Assembly (NCBI RefSeq): GCF_029892425.1
Contig: NZ_JARXWB010000001.1
Coordinates: 496,001 to 560,000 of the forward strand
Length of the DNA stretch: 64,000 bases
Source: Bradyrhizobium sp. BR13661
GTDB taxonomy: Bacteria; Pseudomonadota; Alphaproteobacteria; Rhizobiales; Xanthobacteraceae
Direction of reading: 5' to 3'
Under the pieces are notes generated by a model. The model had not been told where the DNA came from. It was given only the letters and a program-made list of their open reading frames with translations, and did not search any database. This document shows positions 36,350-44,999 of this stretch, piece by piece. Numbering within the stretch: position 1 is the first letter of the stretch; each line of letters begins with the position of its first letter. Made by a program: the position numbers and the translations under genes.

Positions 36350-38737
36350 ATGGGCAATGTGATCGGCATCGGCGCTGCACCGAAGCGGAAAGAAGACCAG
36401 CGCTTCCTCACCGGCCGCGGCAATTACGTCTCCGACATCAAGCGTCCCGGCATGAGCGCAGGCGTGTTCGTACGCTCGCCGCATGGCCACGCGGTGCTGC
36501 GTGGCATCGACAAGAGCGCGGCGCTAGCCTCGCCCGGTGTCATCGCGGTCTTGACCGGTGACGACGTCAAGGCCGACGGCCTTGGCGGGTTGCCCTGCGG
36601 CTGGGGCATCTCGGATGCCAAGGGCGTGCCGATGAAGGAGCCACCGTTTCCGATGCTGGCGCAGGGCAAGGTGCGCTTTGTCGGCGACATGGTGGCCTTC
36701 ATCATCGCCGAGACGCCGGAGCAGGCGAATGCCGCAGCCGAACTCTTGAACGTCGATTATGAAGTGCTGCCTTCCGTAGTCGGCGTGCTCGAGGCCGTCA
36801 GGCCCGGTGCGCCGCAATTGTTCGACGACGTGCCGAACAACATCTGCTGCGATTGGGAGCTCGGTGACAAGGCCGCCGTGGAATCCGCGTTCCGCAAGGC
36901 GGCGCATGTCGCAAAGCTCAGCCTCGTCAACAACCGCCTGATCGGCAATCCCATGGAGCCGCGCGCGGCGATCGCGGAATACGAGCCGGGCACCGACCGC
37001 TTCACGCTGTGGACCACCAGCCAGTTCCCGCACGTGGTGCGGTTCCTGATGGGCGCGCTGGTGCTGAATATCCCGCAGCACAAGCTGCGCGTGGTCGCGC
37101 CCGACGTCGGCGGCGGCTTCGGCGTCAAGCAATTCCACTACGGCGAGGAAGCCGTAATCACCTGGGCCGCCAAGCGGGTGAAGCGGCCGATCAAGTGGGT
37201 CGCGAGCCGTTCGGAAGGCTACGTCTCCGATCGCCACGGTCGCGATCACGTCACCGAGGCCGAGTTGGCGTTGGACGAAAACGGAAAGTTTCTCGCCTTC
37301 CGCGTCAACACGCTCGCCAATATGGGCGGCTATCTCTCGACCTTCGGGCCGAACATTCCGACCAATCTCTATGGCCCGCTGCTTGGCGGCGTCTACACCA
37401 CGCCGGCGATCTACTGCAACGTGAAGGTGGTTTTCACCAACACTGTGCCTGTTGACGCCTATCGCGGCGCCGGCCGTCCCGAGGCGACGTTCGTGCTGGA
37501 GCGCATCGTCGATGTCGCAGCCAGCGAAATGGGCATCGATCGCGTCGAGATCCGCCGCCGCAACATGATCCCGAAAGAGGCGTATCCCTATCAGACGCCG
37601 GTGCTGGTCCAGTATGATTCCGGCGATCCCATGGGCTGCCTCGATGGCGCGCTGGTCGCCGCCGACGTCAAGAATTTCGGCGTACGAAAAGCGGCCTCGG
37701 CCAGCAAGGGCAAGTTCCGCGGGCTCGGCTATTCCACCTATGTCGAGGCTTGCGGCCTTGCGCCGTCGCGCTTCGCTGGGCGCCTCGGGGCGCGCGGCGG
37801 TCTCTATGAAAGCGCCACCGTGCGTGTGCATCCGACCGGCCAGGTGACGGTCATGATCGGCACCCACAATCACGGCCAGGGACACGAGACGACCTTCGCG
37901 CAGATCGTTTCGGACAAGCTCGGGGTCGCCTTCGACAATGTCGACATCGTGTTCGGCGACACCGACCGCGTTCAGTTCGGCATGGGCACCTATGGCTCCC
38001 GCTCGCTGGTGGTCGGCGGCGCCGCGCTGTCCAAGGCGACCGACAAGGTGATCGCCAAGGGCAAGAAGATCGCGTCGCATCTGCTCGAAGCGGCCGAAGT
38101 CGATATCCAGTTCGAGAGCGGCAAATTCTCGGTCGCCGGCACGGACCGCATGAAGACTTTCGAGGAGATCGCGGGCGCCGCTTACGTCCCGCACAATTAT
38201 CCGCTCGAGGTGCTCGAGCCGGGCCTGGAAGAGCAGGCCTATTATGATCCGGTCAATTTCACCTATCCCGGCGGCTGCCACATCGCCGAGGTCGAGGTTG
38301 ATCCGGAGACAGGCACCGTGACACTGGTCAACTACACCGCGGTCGACGACGTCGGCACAGTCATCAATCCGATGATCGTCGAGGGGCAGCTGCATGGCGG
38401 CATCGTGCAAGGCGTCGGCCAGGCGCTGTTCGAGAATGCCGTCTACGATGAGGGCTCCGGTCAGCTGCTGTCGGGCTCGCTGATGGATTATTGCATGCCG
38501 CGCGCCGACCATCTGCCGATGATGAAGGTCGCGACCCACTCCACGCTCTGCACGCACACTCCGATGGGTGTGAAGGGGTGCGGCGAGGTCGGCACCATCG
38601 GCTCGCCGGCCGCCGTCATCAACGCCGTGGTGGATGCGCTTGCGCATCTCGGCGTCACCCATGTCGACATGCCGGCAACGCCGAACCGGATCTGGCGCCT
38701 TCTGCAGAACGCGTCGCTGCCGGTCGCCGCGGAATAG
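36350..38737 (+). CDS. Molybdopterin-binding large subunit, xanthine dehydrogenase family (form II)
   Basis: This is a 795-residue catalytic subunit. The active-site loop is AYRGAGR at residues 370-376, the form II sequence; true CO dehydrogenase has AYXCSFR. The catalytic glutamate is E746 in GCGEVGT. The molybdopterin contacts GGGFGVKQFHYGEE and GTHNHGQGHETTFAQI are present. It should hydroxylate a carbon next to nitrogen, or an aldehyde, with water as oxygen source. ATG 36350 has AAGGGAGA upstream; GTG 36344 is in frame. Maturation genes (XdhC or CoxDEFG type) are not in the window. Its place behind an ABC importer and before an amidase suggests an N-heterocycle. Confidence 0.92.
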   Translation: MGNVIGIGAAPKRKEDQRFLTGRGNYVSDIKRPGMSAGVFVRSPHGHAVLRGIDKSAALASPGVIAVLTGDDVKADGLGGLPCGWGISDAKGVPMKEPPFPMLAQGKVRFVGDMVAFIIAETPEQANAAAELLNVDYEVLPSVVGVLEAVRPGAPQLFDDVPNNICCDWELGDKAAVESAFRKAAHVAKLSLVNNRLIGNPMEPRAAIAEYEPGTDRFTLWTTSQFPHVVRFLMGALVLNIPQHKLRVVAPDVGGGFGVKQFHYGEEAVITWAAKRVKRPIKWVASRSEGYVSDRHGRDHVTEAELALDENGKFLAFRVNTLANMGGYLSTFGPNIPTNLYGPLLGGVYTTPAIYCNVKVVFTNTVPVDAYRGAGRPEATFVLERIVDVAASEMGIDRVEIRRRNMIPKEAYPYQTPVLVQYDSGDPMGCLDGALVAADVKNFGVRKAASASKGKFRGLGYSTYVEACGLAPSRFAGRLGARGGLYESATVRVHPTGQVTVMIGTHNHGQGHETTFAQIVSDKLGVAFDNVDIVFGDTDRVQFGMGTYGSRSLVVGGAALSKATDKVIAKGKKIASHLLEAAEVDIQFESGKFSVAGTDRMKTFEEIAGAAYVPHNYPLEVLEPGLEEQAYYDPVNFTYPGGCHIAEVEVDPETGTVTLVNYTAVDDVGTVINPMIVEGQLHGGIVQGVGQALFENAVYDEGSGQLLSGSLMDYCMPRADHLPMMKVATHSTLCTHTPMGVKGCGEVGTIGSPAAVINAVVDALAHLGVTHVDMPATPNRIWRLLQNASLPVAAE

Positions 38738-38748
38738 GGAGGACACCG

Positions 38749-39546
38749 ATGAAACCATTTGCCTATCACCAGCCCGACCAGATTCCCGAGGCGGCCAAGC
38801 TTTTGACTTCAATCGAGGACAGCAAGCTCGTCGCCGGCGGCATGACGCTGATCCCGACGCTGAAGCAGCGGCTGGCGAGCCCGGTTGCGCTGGTCGATTT
38901 GTCAAAGCTCGGCTCCCTCAAGGGCATCACAGACGATGGCGCCACCATCACCATCGGTGCGATGACGCCGCATGCGGTGGTGGCGGCCTCGAAACTGGTG
39001 CAGACGAAGATTCCCGGGCTTGCGGCGCTGGCCGCGATGATCGGCGATCCCGCCGTGCGTAGCCGCGGCACCATCGGCGGCTCGGTCGCCAACAACGATC
39101 CCGCGGCGGACTACCCCGCCGGTGTGCTCGGTCTCGGCGCCACCATCGTCACCAGCATGCGCGAGATCCCGGCTGACAAGTTCTTCCTCGGCCTGTTCGA
39201 GACCGCGCTTGAAGCAGGCGAGATCATCACGGCGATCCGCTTTCCCGTGCCGCTCAAGGCTGGCTACGCAAAGTTCAAGGCGCCGGCGTCGCGTTATGCG
39301 CTGGTCGGCGTGTTCGTCGCGAAATTCGCCGATGGTGTCCGCGTCGCAGTCACCGGCGCAGGCCCCGGCGTATTCCGCGTGCCGCCGATGGAGGCGGCGC
39401 TGTCGGGAAGTTTTGATCCGTCCGCGATCGCGGCGATCAAGATCGACAATGACGGCCTCACCTCCGATATCCACGCCGAAGCCGATTACCGTGCGCATCT
39501 CGTCACGGTGATGGCCAAGCGCGCCGTTGACGCGGCGCTCAGCTAG
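38749..39546 (+). CDS. FAD-binding subunit of a xanthine dehydrogenase family hydroxylase
   Basis: This is a 265-residue FAD subunit (CoxM type). The FAD diphosphate loop is KLVAGGMTLIPTLKQR near residues 26-41 and the second is TIGGSVANNDPAADYPA near residue 106. It accepts electrons from the iron-sulfur subunit. GGGAGGACACCG stands before ATG 38749. It completes the three-part enzyme and is followed after 13 bases by the amidase gene. Confidence 0.92.
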   Translation: MKPFAYHQPDQIPEAAKLLTSIEDSKLVAGGMTLIPTLKQRLASPVALVDLSKLGSLKGITDDGATITIGAMTPHAVVAASKLVQTKIPGLAALAAMIGDPAVRSRGTIGGSVANNDPAADYPAGVLGLGATIVTSMREIPADKFFLGLFETALEAGEIITAIRFPVPLKAGYAKFKAPASRYALVGVFVAKFADGVRVAVTGAGPGVFRVPPMEAALSGSFDPSAIAAIKIDNDGLTSDIHAEADYRAHLVTVMAKRAVDAALS

Positions 39547-39559
39547 CTCCTTAGGGTTG

Positions 39560-41035
39560 ATGATGACTGATGGTTCCGGCCGAGCGGCCTTCCCGCCGGC
39601 GCCGACTGGCCTTGGCGCGCTTTCTGCAACCGAGATCATGGCCGGCTACCGGCGCAGGGCGTTCACGCCACGCGATGTCGTCGACGACACCATTGCTGCA
39701 CTTGAGGCAACGAACGAGACCTGCAACGCGGTGGTGACACCGATGTACGAGCAGGCGAGGGCGGAGGCCGACCGTCTCACCAGGGAGATGCGCGCGGGCG
39801 AAGCCGAGGGTCCGCTCGCCGGCGTGCCTGTTACCATCAAGGATCTCGTCTTCGTTGCGGGCGTGCCGGCCTATGCGGGTTCGCCGATGAACGAGGCGTT
39901 CGTGCCGGACGTCGATGCCGCCGTGGTGTCGGCTCTGAAAGCAGCTGGCGCGATCGTCACCTGCAAGACCACGACCTGCGAGTCAGGCTACAAGCTGACG
40001 GCCGACAGCCCTGTCACCGGCATCACGCGTAACCCCTGGAATCCCGGTCGCACCAGCGGCGGGTCGAGCGGCGGCGCCGCGGCGGGCGTGGCGGCCGGCT
40101 GTGGCCCGATCGCGATCGGCACCGACGGCGTCGGCTCGATCCGTGTGCCGTCCTCCTTCTGCGGCGTGTTCGGGCTGAAGCCGACCTTCGGCCTGGTGCC
40201 GCGCTCGCCTGGTTTCTCGCCGCCGTCCTGGGCCTCGCTCGCCCATACCGGGCCGATCACGCGCACCGTCGCTGACGCCGCGCTGACGCTGGAGATCATC
40301 GCTGCTTACGATCTGCGCGACGCTGCAAGCCTACCCGTGTCCGCGCGCCGCTTCGATACGAATCCAGGGCGCCTGGATGGCATTCGCATCGGCGCCAGCG
40401 CCGATCTCGGCTATGCCGCCGTCAGCCCTGACGTGTGCGCGGCCTTTGGCAAGGCGCTCGCCATTCTCGATTCCTGCGGCGCGCAGGTCACGATGGATGG
40501 GCCGGGTCTCGACCCCGGCATCCTCGAGCATACGCTGAAGCCGATCGCGTTCACCGAACAGGCCGCCGCGGTCGCGACCAAGACGTCAGCCGATCTCGCC
40601 GGCTCCGAAGCGGACTATCGCAATGTCGTCAGCGCCGGCCGCCATTACAGCGGCACGGATTATATCGAAGCGAGTTACCGTCGCGGCCAGGCGCGCAGCG
40701 CCTTCGTCAAGCTGTTCGAGCGGGTCGACGTGCTGGTGACGCCGACGGTCGCGGTGACTGCATTCGAGGCCGGCCAGATCGGTGTCGGCAAGATCGACGG
40801 CCGCGAGGTCGATCCGCATCTCGGCTGGTCGCCGTTCACCTGGCCGATCAATCTTGCAGGTCTTCCCGCGGCGACGCTGCCCTGCGGCTTTGATCGCGAT
40901 GGCATGCCGATCGGGCTTCAGATCATCGCGCCCTGGCTCGACGAGCCCACCATCTTCCGCATTGCCGCAGCGTTCGAGCAGGCGCAGCCCTGGGCCAAGT
41001 TCTGGCCGCAGGTGGCGTTGCGCGGGGTAGGGTAA
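39560..41035 (+). CDS. Amidase signature family enzyme
   Basis: This is a 491-residue amidase signature protein. The catalytic lysine is in GVPVTIKDLVF and the glycine/serine-rich block is GRTSGGSSGGAAAGVAAG, followed by GTDGVGSIRVPSSFCGVFGLKP. All three members of the Ser-cisSer-Lys triad appear present. No signal peptide. As the last gene of the operon it probably cleaves an amide formed or exposed after hydroxylation by the molybdenum enzyme. ATG 39560 (or 39563) is preceded only by a weak AGGG. Confidence 0.9.
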   Translation: MMTDGSGRAAFPPAPTGLGALSATEIMAGYRRRAFTPRDVVDDTIAALEATNETCNAVVTPMYEQARAEADRLTREMRAGEAEGPLAGVPVTIKDLVFVAGVPAYAGSPMNEAFVPDVDAAVVSALKAAGAIVTCKTTTCESGYKLTADSPVTGITRNPWNPGRTSGGSSGGAAAGVAAGCGPIAIGTDGVGSIRVPSSFCGVFGLKPTFGLVPRSPGFSPPSWASLAHTGPITRTVADAALTLEIIAAYDLRDAASLPVSARRFDTNPGRLDGIRIGASADLGYAAVSPDVCAAFGKALAILDSCGAQVTMDGPGLDPGILEHTLKPIAFTEQAAAVATKTSADLAGSEADYRNVVSAGRHYSGTDYIEASYRRGQARSAFVKLFERVDVLVTPTVAVTAFEAGQIGVGKIDGREVDPHLGWSPFTWPINLAGLPAATLPCGFDRDGMPIGLQIIAPWLDEPTIFRIAAAFEQAQPWAKFWPQVALRGVG

Positions 41036-41042
41036 GGGCAGC

Positions 41043-41070
41043 AAAAACCCCTTTGCAAACAAGGGGCTTT
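41043..41070. terminator. Short bidirectional terminator between amidase and LysR genes
   Basis: CCCCTT-tgcaaac-AAGGGG forms a 6-base-pair stem at 41048-41066. On the minus strand it is followed by TTTTTGC, a usable terminator for the LysR gene; on the plus strand the tail is CTTTCT, weaker. Confidence 0.5.
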
Positions 41071-41106
41071 CTACTGTGCATGGGGTTGTTTTCGACGTTT
41101 GCGGGC

Positions 41107-42006
41107 CTAGCCCAGCTCGATCGGCGCGCCGCGCCCGCTGAGTTCTTCGTCGAGGCGCAGATAATGCGCGAGATAGTCGTGCAGCGCGGTCGCCGCCTTC
41201 GAGGTCGCGCCACTCGATTTGTAGAGCAGCAGCTCGATCTTCGGCAACGGCGGCAGGCCTTCGTTCGGTCCGATCTCGCGCATCGCCGGCACCAGCGCGC
41301 TGCGGCCGAGCACGGTGACGGCCATGCCGGCGAAGGCCGCCGCTTGCAGGCCACCGACGCTTTCACTGACGCAGGCGATACGCCAGCGCAGATTGGCGCG
41401 CTCCAGCGTATCGATCGCATAGTCGCGATAGATGTTGCCCGGCGGCAAGAGCGCGAGCGGAATGGGTCGTTCCTGGTGCGCGGCGGATTGCTCCCCGGTC
41501 ATCCAGACCAGCTGCTCACGCCGCACCACCTGGCCGCCGGTGAAATCATTCATGCGGGTGACCAGCGCGATGTCGACATCGCCGCGCTTGACCAGGCCGA
41601 CCAGCGGCGTCGACAGCGCACAGTTGAGCTCGACCTGCACGCGCGGAAATGATTTCCTGAACACGCTGAGGATCTGCGGAAGCATGAACGCCGCATAGAG
41701 ATCCGGCGTGCCGAGCACGACCTGACCCTCGATCTCCTGCGACGCCAGTTGCGAGATCAACTCGTCATGCAACCTCAGGATGGATTTGGCATAGGTAAGG
41801 ACCGTGGTGCCGTCCTCGGTCAGGATCAGCCTGCGGCCGCCATGCTCGAACAGCTGCTTGCCGGTCAGCTCCTCCAGCCGCTGTAGCTGGAGCGTGATGG
41901 CCGGCTGGGTGCGGCCCAGCCGTCGCGCGGTCTCGGTGATGCTGCCGGTCTCGACCACCGAGATCAGCGACCGGAGCATGCGGATGTCGAGACTGATGAG
42001 GTTCAT
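41107..42006 (-). CDS. LysR family transcriptional regulator
   Basis: This is a 299-residue LysR protein. The helix-turn-helix is about residues 8-50 (RMLRSLISVVETGSITETARRLGRTQPAITLQLQRLEEL). The effector domain follows (VVLGTPDLYAAFMLPQILSVF near residue 95). It is divergent from the Bug-type binding protein and the enzymes at 43304-44910, which it probably regulates; an 8-base-arm inverted repeat lies in the shared upstream gap. Confidence 0.9.
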   Translation of the reverse strand: MNLISLDIRMLRSLISVVETGSITETARRLGRTQPAITLQLQRLEELTGKQLFEHGGRRLILTEDGTTVLTYAKSILRLHDELISQLASQEIEGQVVLGTPDLYAAFMLPQILSVFRKSFPRVQVELNCALSTPLVGLVKRGDVDIALVTRMNDFTGGQVVRREQLVWMTGEQSAAHQERPIPLALLPPGNIYRDYAIDTLERANLRWRIACVSESVGGLQAAAFAGMAVTVLGRSALVPAMREIGPNEGLPPLPKIELLLYKSSGATSKAATALHDYLAHYLRLDEELSGRGAPIELG

Positions 42007-42064
42007 GCGGCGTCCATGTCGCCCAGAATTTATGCAAGTTCCATGCTAGGGCGCGGCGGTCGGG

Positions 42065-42098
42065 ATTTGCCGCAACAATAGCCACTGCTTCGGCAAAT
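42065..42098. promoter_or_regulatory. Long-spaced inverted repeat in LysR/Bug gap
   Basis: ATTTGCCG at 42065-42072 and CGGCAAAT at 42091-42098 are perfect 8-base arms with an 18-base spacer, 59-92 bases upstream of the LysR start. It may hold contacts for the LysR tetramer. The rest of the 315-base gap (42007-42321) holds a possible broken small gene, a 7-base inverted repeat (GCCGATC/GATCGGC, 42209-42227) and the binding-protein ribosome site. Confidence 0.4.
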
Positions 42099-42150
42099 TT
42101 TTAGAGATTTCGGCGGCCGGCGTTCCCGCGATGCTAACTGCGAACGAAGC

Positions 42151-42281
42151 ATGCCCACGAAGGCGCGCGACCTGGCCGCAATGGTGCAGGGCCTTGCAAG
42201 GCCGAGAGGCCGATCGAGCAGATCGGCAATCTCGAATGGCTTGACGACATCGGCAAGTTGAGACCATTGCTCATTGTGTGA
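42151..42281 (+). pseudogene. Possible small gene broken by an 8-base tandem duplication
   Basis: From ATG 42151 a frame reads MPTKARDLAAMVQGLARP and then runs out of phase at AGGCCGAG/AGGCCGAT (42199-42214), a near-perfect 8-base tandem copy. If one copy is removed the frame continues through EQIGNLEWLDDIGKL to a stop at 42281, giving about 40 residues. I do not recognise the protein. Chance is not excluded. Confidence 0.25.
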
Positions 42282-42321
42282 TGAACCAATCAACAACAAG
42301 ACAACCATCAAGGAAGTGCCC

Positions 42322-43293
42322 ATGCGCGGGGTTATGCGACGCATCGTTCTGGCCGCCTGCGCGGCCGCTCTGTTCTCGGGCCTCGCTTGTGCCCAGGACT
42401 ATCCCTCCCGGCCGGTCAAGATCATCGTGCCGTTCCCGGCAGGCGGATCCAATGACATCATCGCCCGCATCGTCGCGCAGAAGCTGACCGAGCGGAGCGG
42501 CCAGAACTTCCTGGTGGAGAATCGTGGCGGCGCCGGCGGCAACATCGGCGCCGAGGTGGTCGCGAGCGCGGAGCCCGACGGCTACACCTTGCTGCTGACC
42601 GCGCCGCCACCGCTGACGATCAACGGCTCCCTTTACAAGAAGCTGCCATTCGACCCGGCCAAGGCTTTTGCGCCGGTCGCGTTGATCGCCTCGGTGCCCA
42701 TCGTGCTGGTCATCAATCCCTCGGTGCAGGCCAAGAACGTCGCCGAGCTGATCGCGCTCGCCAAGGCCAAGCCAGGCTCGCTCAATTTTGGTTCGTCGGG
42801 CATCGGATCGACCAATCACCTTGCGGGCGAGCTACTCAGGAGCATGGCCGGCATCGATATCGTCCACGTGCCCTATCGCGGCGCGGCGCCGGCGATGAAC
42901 GATCTGCTCGCGGACCAGATTCCCTTCATGTTCGACAACATGCCCGCAGTGCTACCGCAGGTGCAGGGCAAGGCCATCAATGCGATCGCGGTCGCGGGCG
43001 CCAAGCGCGCCGAGGCCATGCCTGACGTGCCGACTGTCGCCGAAACCGTGCCCGGTTTCGAGGCCTCGTCCTGGTTCGGACTGGTGGCGCCGGCAAAGAC
43101 ACCTGCGCCCGCGCTTGCCAAGCTGAGCGGCGAGATCGAAGCCATTCTGAAGATGCCCGACGTCAAGAAGCGGCTTGCCGAGCTTGGGGCCGAGCCCGGC
43201 GCGGTGTTCGGCGACGCGTTCGGGCAATTCATGACGGACGAAACCGCGAAGTGGAGCAAGCTGGTCAAGGCCTCCGGCGCCACCGTGGATTGA
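42322..43293 (+). CDS. Bug family tripartite tricarboxylate transporter binding protein
   Basis: This is a 323-residue periplasmic binding protein of the Bug (TctC) family. The signal MRGVMRRIVLAACAAALFSG is cleaved before QDYPSRPVKIIVPFPAGG, the family's opening. The aspartate/glycine-rich LVENRGGAGGNIGAE and VPYRGAAPAMNDLLADQI are diagnostic. AAGGAAG precedes ATG 42322. No TctA or TctB membrane partner is nearby, as for most Bug proteins. Ligands are usually small carboxylic acids. Confidence 0.92.
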   Translation: MRGVMRRIVLAACAAALFSGLACAQDYPSRPVKIIVPFPAGGSNDIIARIVAQKLTERSGQNFLVENRGGAGGNIGAEVVASAEPDGYTLLLTAPPPLTINGSLYKKLPFDPAKAFAPVALIASVPIVLVINPSVQAKNVAELIALAKAKPGSLNFGSSGIGSTNHLAGELLRSMAGIDIVHVPYRGAAPAMNDLLADQIPFMFDNMPAVLPQVQGKAINAIAVAGAKRAEAMPDVPTVAETVPGFEASSWFGLVAPAKTPAPALAKLSGEIEAILKMPDVKKRLAELGAEPGAVFGDAFGQFMTDETAKWSKLVKASGATVD

Positions 43294-43303
43294 GGGGCGC
43301 GTC

Positions 43304-44092
43304 ATGGATCTGAATCTGGGCGGCAAGGTTGCCGTCGTCACCGGCGGCAGCATCGGCATCGGGCGGGCAATCGCCGCCGAGCTCGCGCGCGAGCAGGCGC
43401 ATGTGGTCATCGTCGCGCGCGACGCTGACCGGCTTGCAGCGTCAGCACGGGAAATGTCGCGCGACACCGGTCGGCGCGTGATCGCTTGCGCCGGCGACAT
43501 GACCAAGCCCGACGACATTGCCCGCGCGATGGACGCCGCGCGCGAAGCCTTCGGCCGCGTCGACATCCTCGTCAACAATGCCGGGGCATCGCCGATGGGC
43601 CGGATCGCGGAGACGCCGGACGCGATCTGGGCCAAGTCGATCGAGCTGAAGCTGCTCGGCTACATGCGCTGCGCGCGCAACGTCCTGCCGGAAATGCGCG
43701 ACCGCCGCTGGGGCCGCGTCATCAACATCATCGGCCGCAGCGGGCATCAGCCGCGCGCGGCCTACATGGCGGGCGGCGCGGTCAATGCGGCCCTTCTCAA
43801 CTTCACACTGGCGCTGGCCGAGGAATGCGCGCCTGACAATGTGCTGGTTACCGGCGTCAATCCGGGGCCGGTGCAGACCGATCGCTGGGACAGCCTTATC
43901 TCCCAGGGCGCGGCGATCTCCGGCCAGGATCAGGGCGCCACGAATGCCGCTGCGATCGCCTCCGTGCCGCTCGGTCGCGTCGGCCAGCCGCACGAGGTGT
44001 CCGGCCTCGTCGCATTCCTCTGTTCAGATCGTGCATCCTTCATTACGGGTACCTGCATCAATGTCGATGGCGGTGGAACGAGGTGTATCTGA
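43304..44092 (+). CDS. SDR family NAD(P)-dependent oxidoreductase
   Basis: This is a 262-residue short-chain dehydrogenase. The cofactor motif is VVTGGSIGIGRAIA, NNAGAS follows, and the C-terminus FITGTCINVDGG is typical. The usual catalytic Ser-Tyr-Lys region reads NIIGRSGHQPRAAYMAGGAVNAAL: the tyrosine is present but the lysine four residues on is a glycine, so the normal S-Y-x-x-x-K set is incomplete. Either the reaction differs or it is a degenerate enzyme. It starts ten bases after the Bug gene and overlaps the hydrolase gene by one base. Confidence 0.87.
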   Translation: MDLNLGGKVAVVTGGSIGIGRAIAAELAREQAHVVIVARDADRLAASAREMSRDTGRRVIACAGDMTKPDDIARAMDAAREAFGRVDILVNNAGASPMGRIAETPDAIWAKSIELKLLGYMRCARNVLPEMRDRRWGRVINIIGRSGHQPRAAYMAGGAVNAALLNFTLALAEECAPDNVLVTGVNPGPVQTDRWDSLISQGAAISGQDQGATNAAAIASVPLGRVGQPHEVSGLVAFLCSDRASFITGTCINVDGGGTRCI

Positions 44093-44910
44093 TGGCTAGC
44101 GAACTGCGGAAGATCGGTGTCAGCGACGATTGCCAGCTTGCGGTTCGCATCGACGATTATCTGCTGCCGTGGGACACCAGGCCGCCGGTCGTGATGCTGC
44201 ATGGGCTCGCGGAGAGCGGCGAGGCATTCCGGCGCTGGGCGCCGTACTTCGCCACGCATCATCTCGTGGTGCGCCCCGATTTGCGCGGCTACGGCGATTC
44301 GACGCCGATGCAAGGCGACTATGTCTATCGCTTCGCAGGCCTCGGCGACGACATCATCCGGATGCTGGACGCGCTCAAGCTTGACCGCGTGTTCCTGGTC
44401 GGCGGCAAGATCGGTGGCACACTGGCGATGCATCTCACCGCGAAGCATCCCGATCGCGTGATCGCGGTGGCCGCGGTCGGCGCGCCGGCCTCGCTGACCT
44501 CGTTCAATGAGCGGGCGCCGACCTGGCGCAAGCAAATTCGCGAGCAGGGCGTGGAGGCCTGGGTCCGCGAGACCACCGCCGGCCGGCTCGGTTCGTCGCT
44601 GCCGCCGGCGGCGCTCGACTGGTGGATCGGCCTGATGTCGAAGACCAAGGCGTCGACGCTGGAAGCGTTCCTTCAGATGGTGCCGACGGTCGACGTCACC
44701 GGCGAACTGCCCTCGATCAAGCGGCCGGCGCTCGTGATCACGACGACCGGCTCGGGGCTCGGCAGCGTCGATTCCGTCAGGGCGTGGCAGGAGACGATCC
44801 CGGGCTCGAAGCTGGAAGTTCTGCCCGGTGATTCCTATCACGTCGCTGCGACCGACCCGGATGTTTGCGCGCAGAAGGTTCGTGTGTTCTTCGATCGCGT
44901 CGCGACTTAA
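44092..44910 (+). CDS. Alpha/beta hydrolase fold protein with lysine at the nucleophile position
   Basis: This is a 272-residue alpha/beta hydrolase. The oxyanion loop VVMLHGLAESGEAF and RPDLRGYGDS are typical, and the histidine near the end is in GDSYHVAA. The nucleophile elbow, however, reads VGGKIGG with Lys106 where the family has Ser, Asp or Cys. It may be catalytically altered or a binding protein. Its start overlaps the SDR stop (TGATG), with AGG eight bases upstream. Confidence 0.87.
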   Translation: MASELRKIGVSDDCQLAVRIDDYLLPWDTRPPVVMLHGLAESGEAFRRWAPYFATHHLVVRPDLRGYGDSTPMQGDYVYRFAGLGDDIIRMLDALKLDRVFLVGGKIGGTLAMHLTAKHPDRVIAVAAVGAPASLTSFNERAPTWRKQIREQGVEAWVRETTAGRLGSSLPPAALDWWIGLMSKTKASTLEAFLQMVPTVDVTGELPSIKRPALVITTTGSGLGSVDSVRAWQETIPGSKLEVLPGDSYHVAATDPDVCAQKVRVFFDRVAT

Positions 44911-44999
44911 GACGTACAGGGCGGGCCATTGGGCCTCCCATCGTTTGGCTCTATGACGGATGTCAAGACAAGAAACGGCGAAAATCAGGGAGTGACGCC

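Noticed and set aside
36524..38905. A 793-codon open frame antisense to the molybdenum hydroxylase large subunit
   Set aside because: It is composed of Arg/Asp/His/Gly-rich sequence without motifs and mirrors the codon bias of a clear enzyme on the other strand.
35856..39546. Aerobic carbon monoxide dehydrogenase
   Set aside because: The active-site loop is AYRGAGR, not AYXCSFR, and the gene order and neighbours do not fit a cox cluster.
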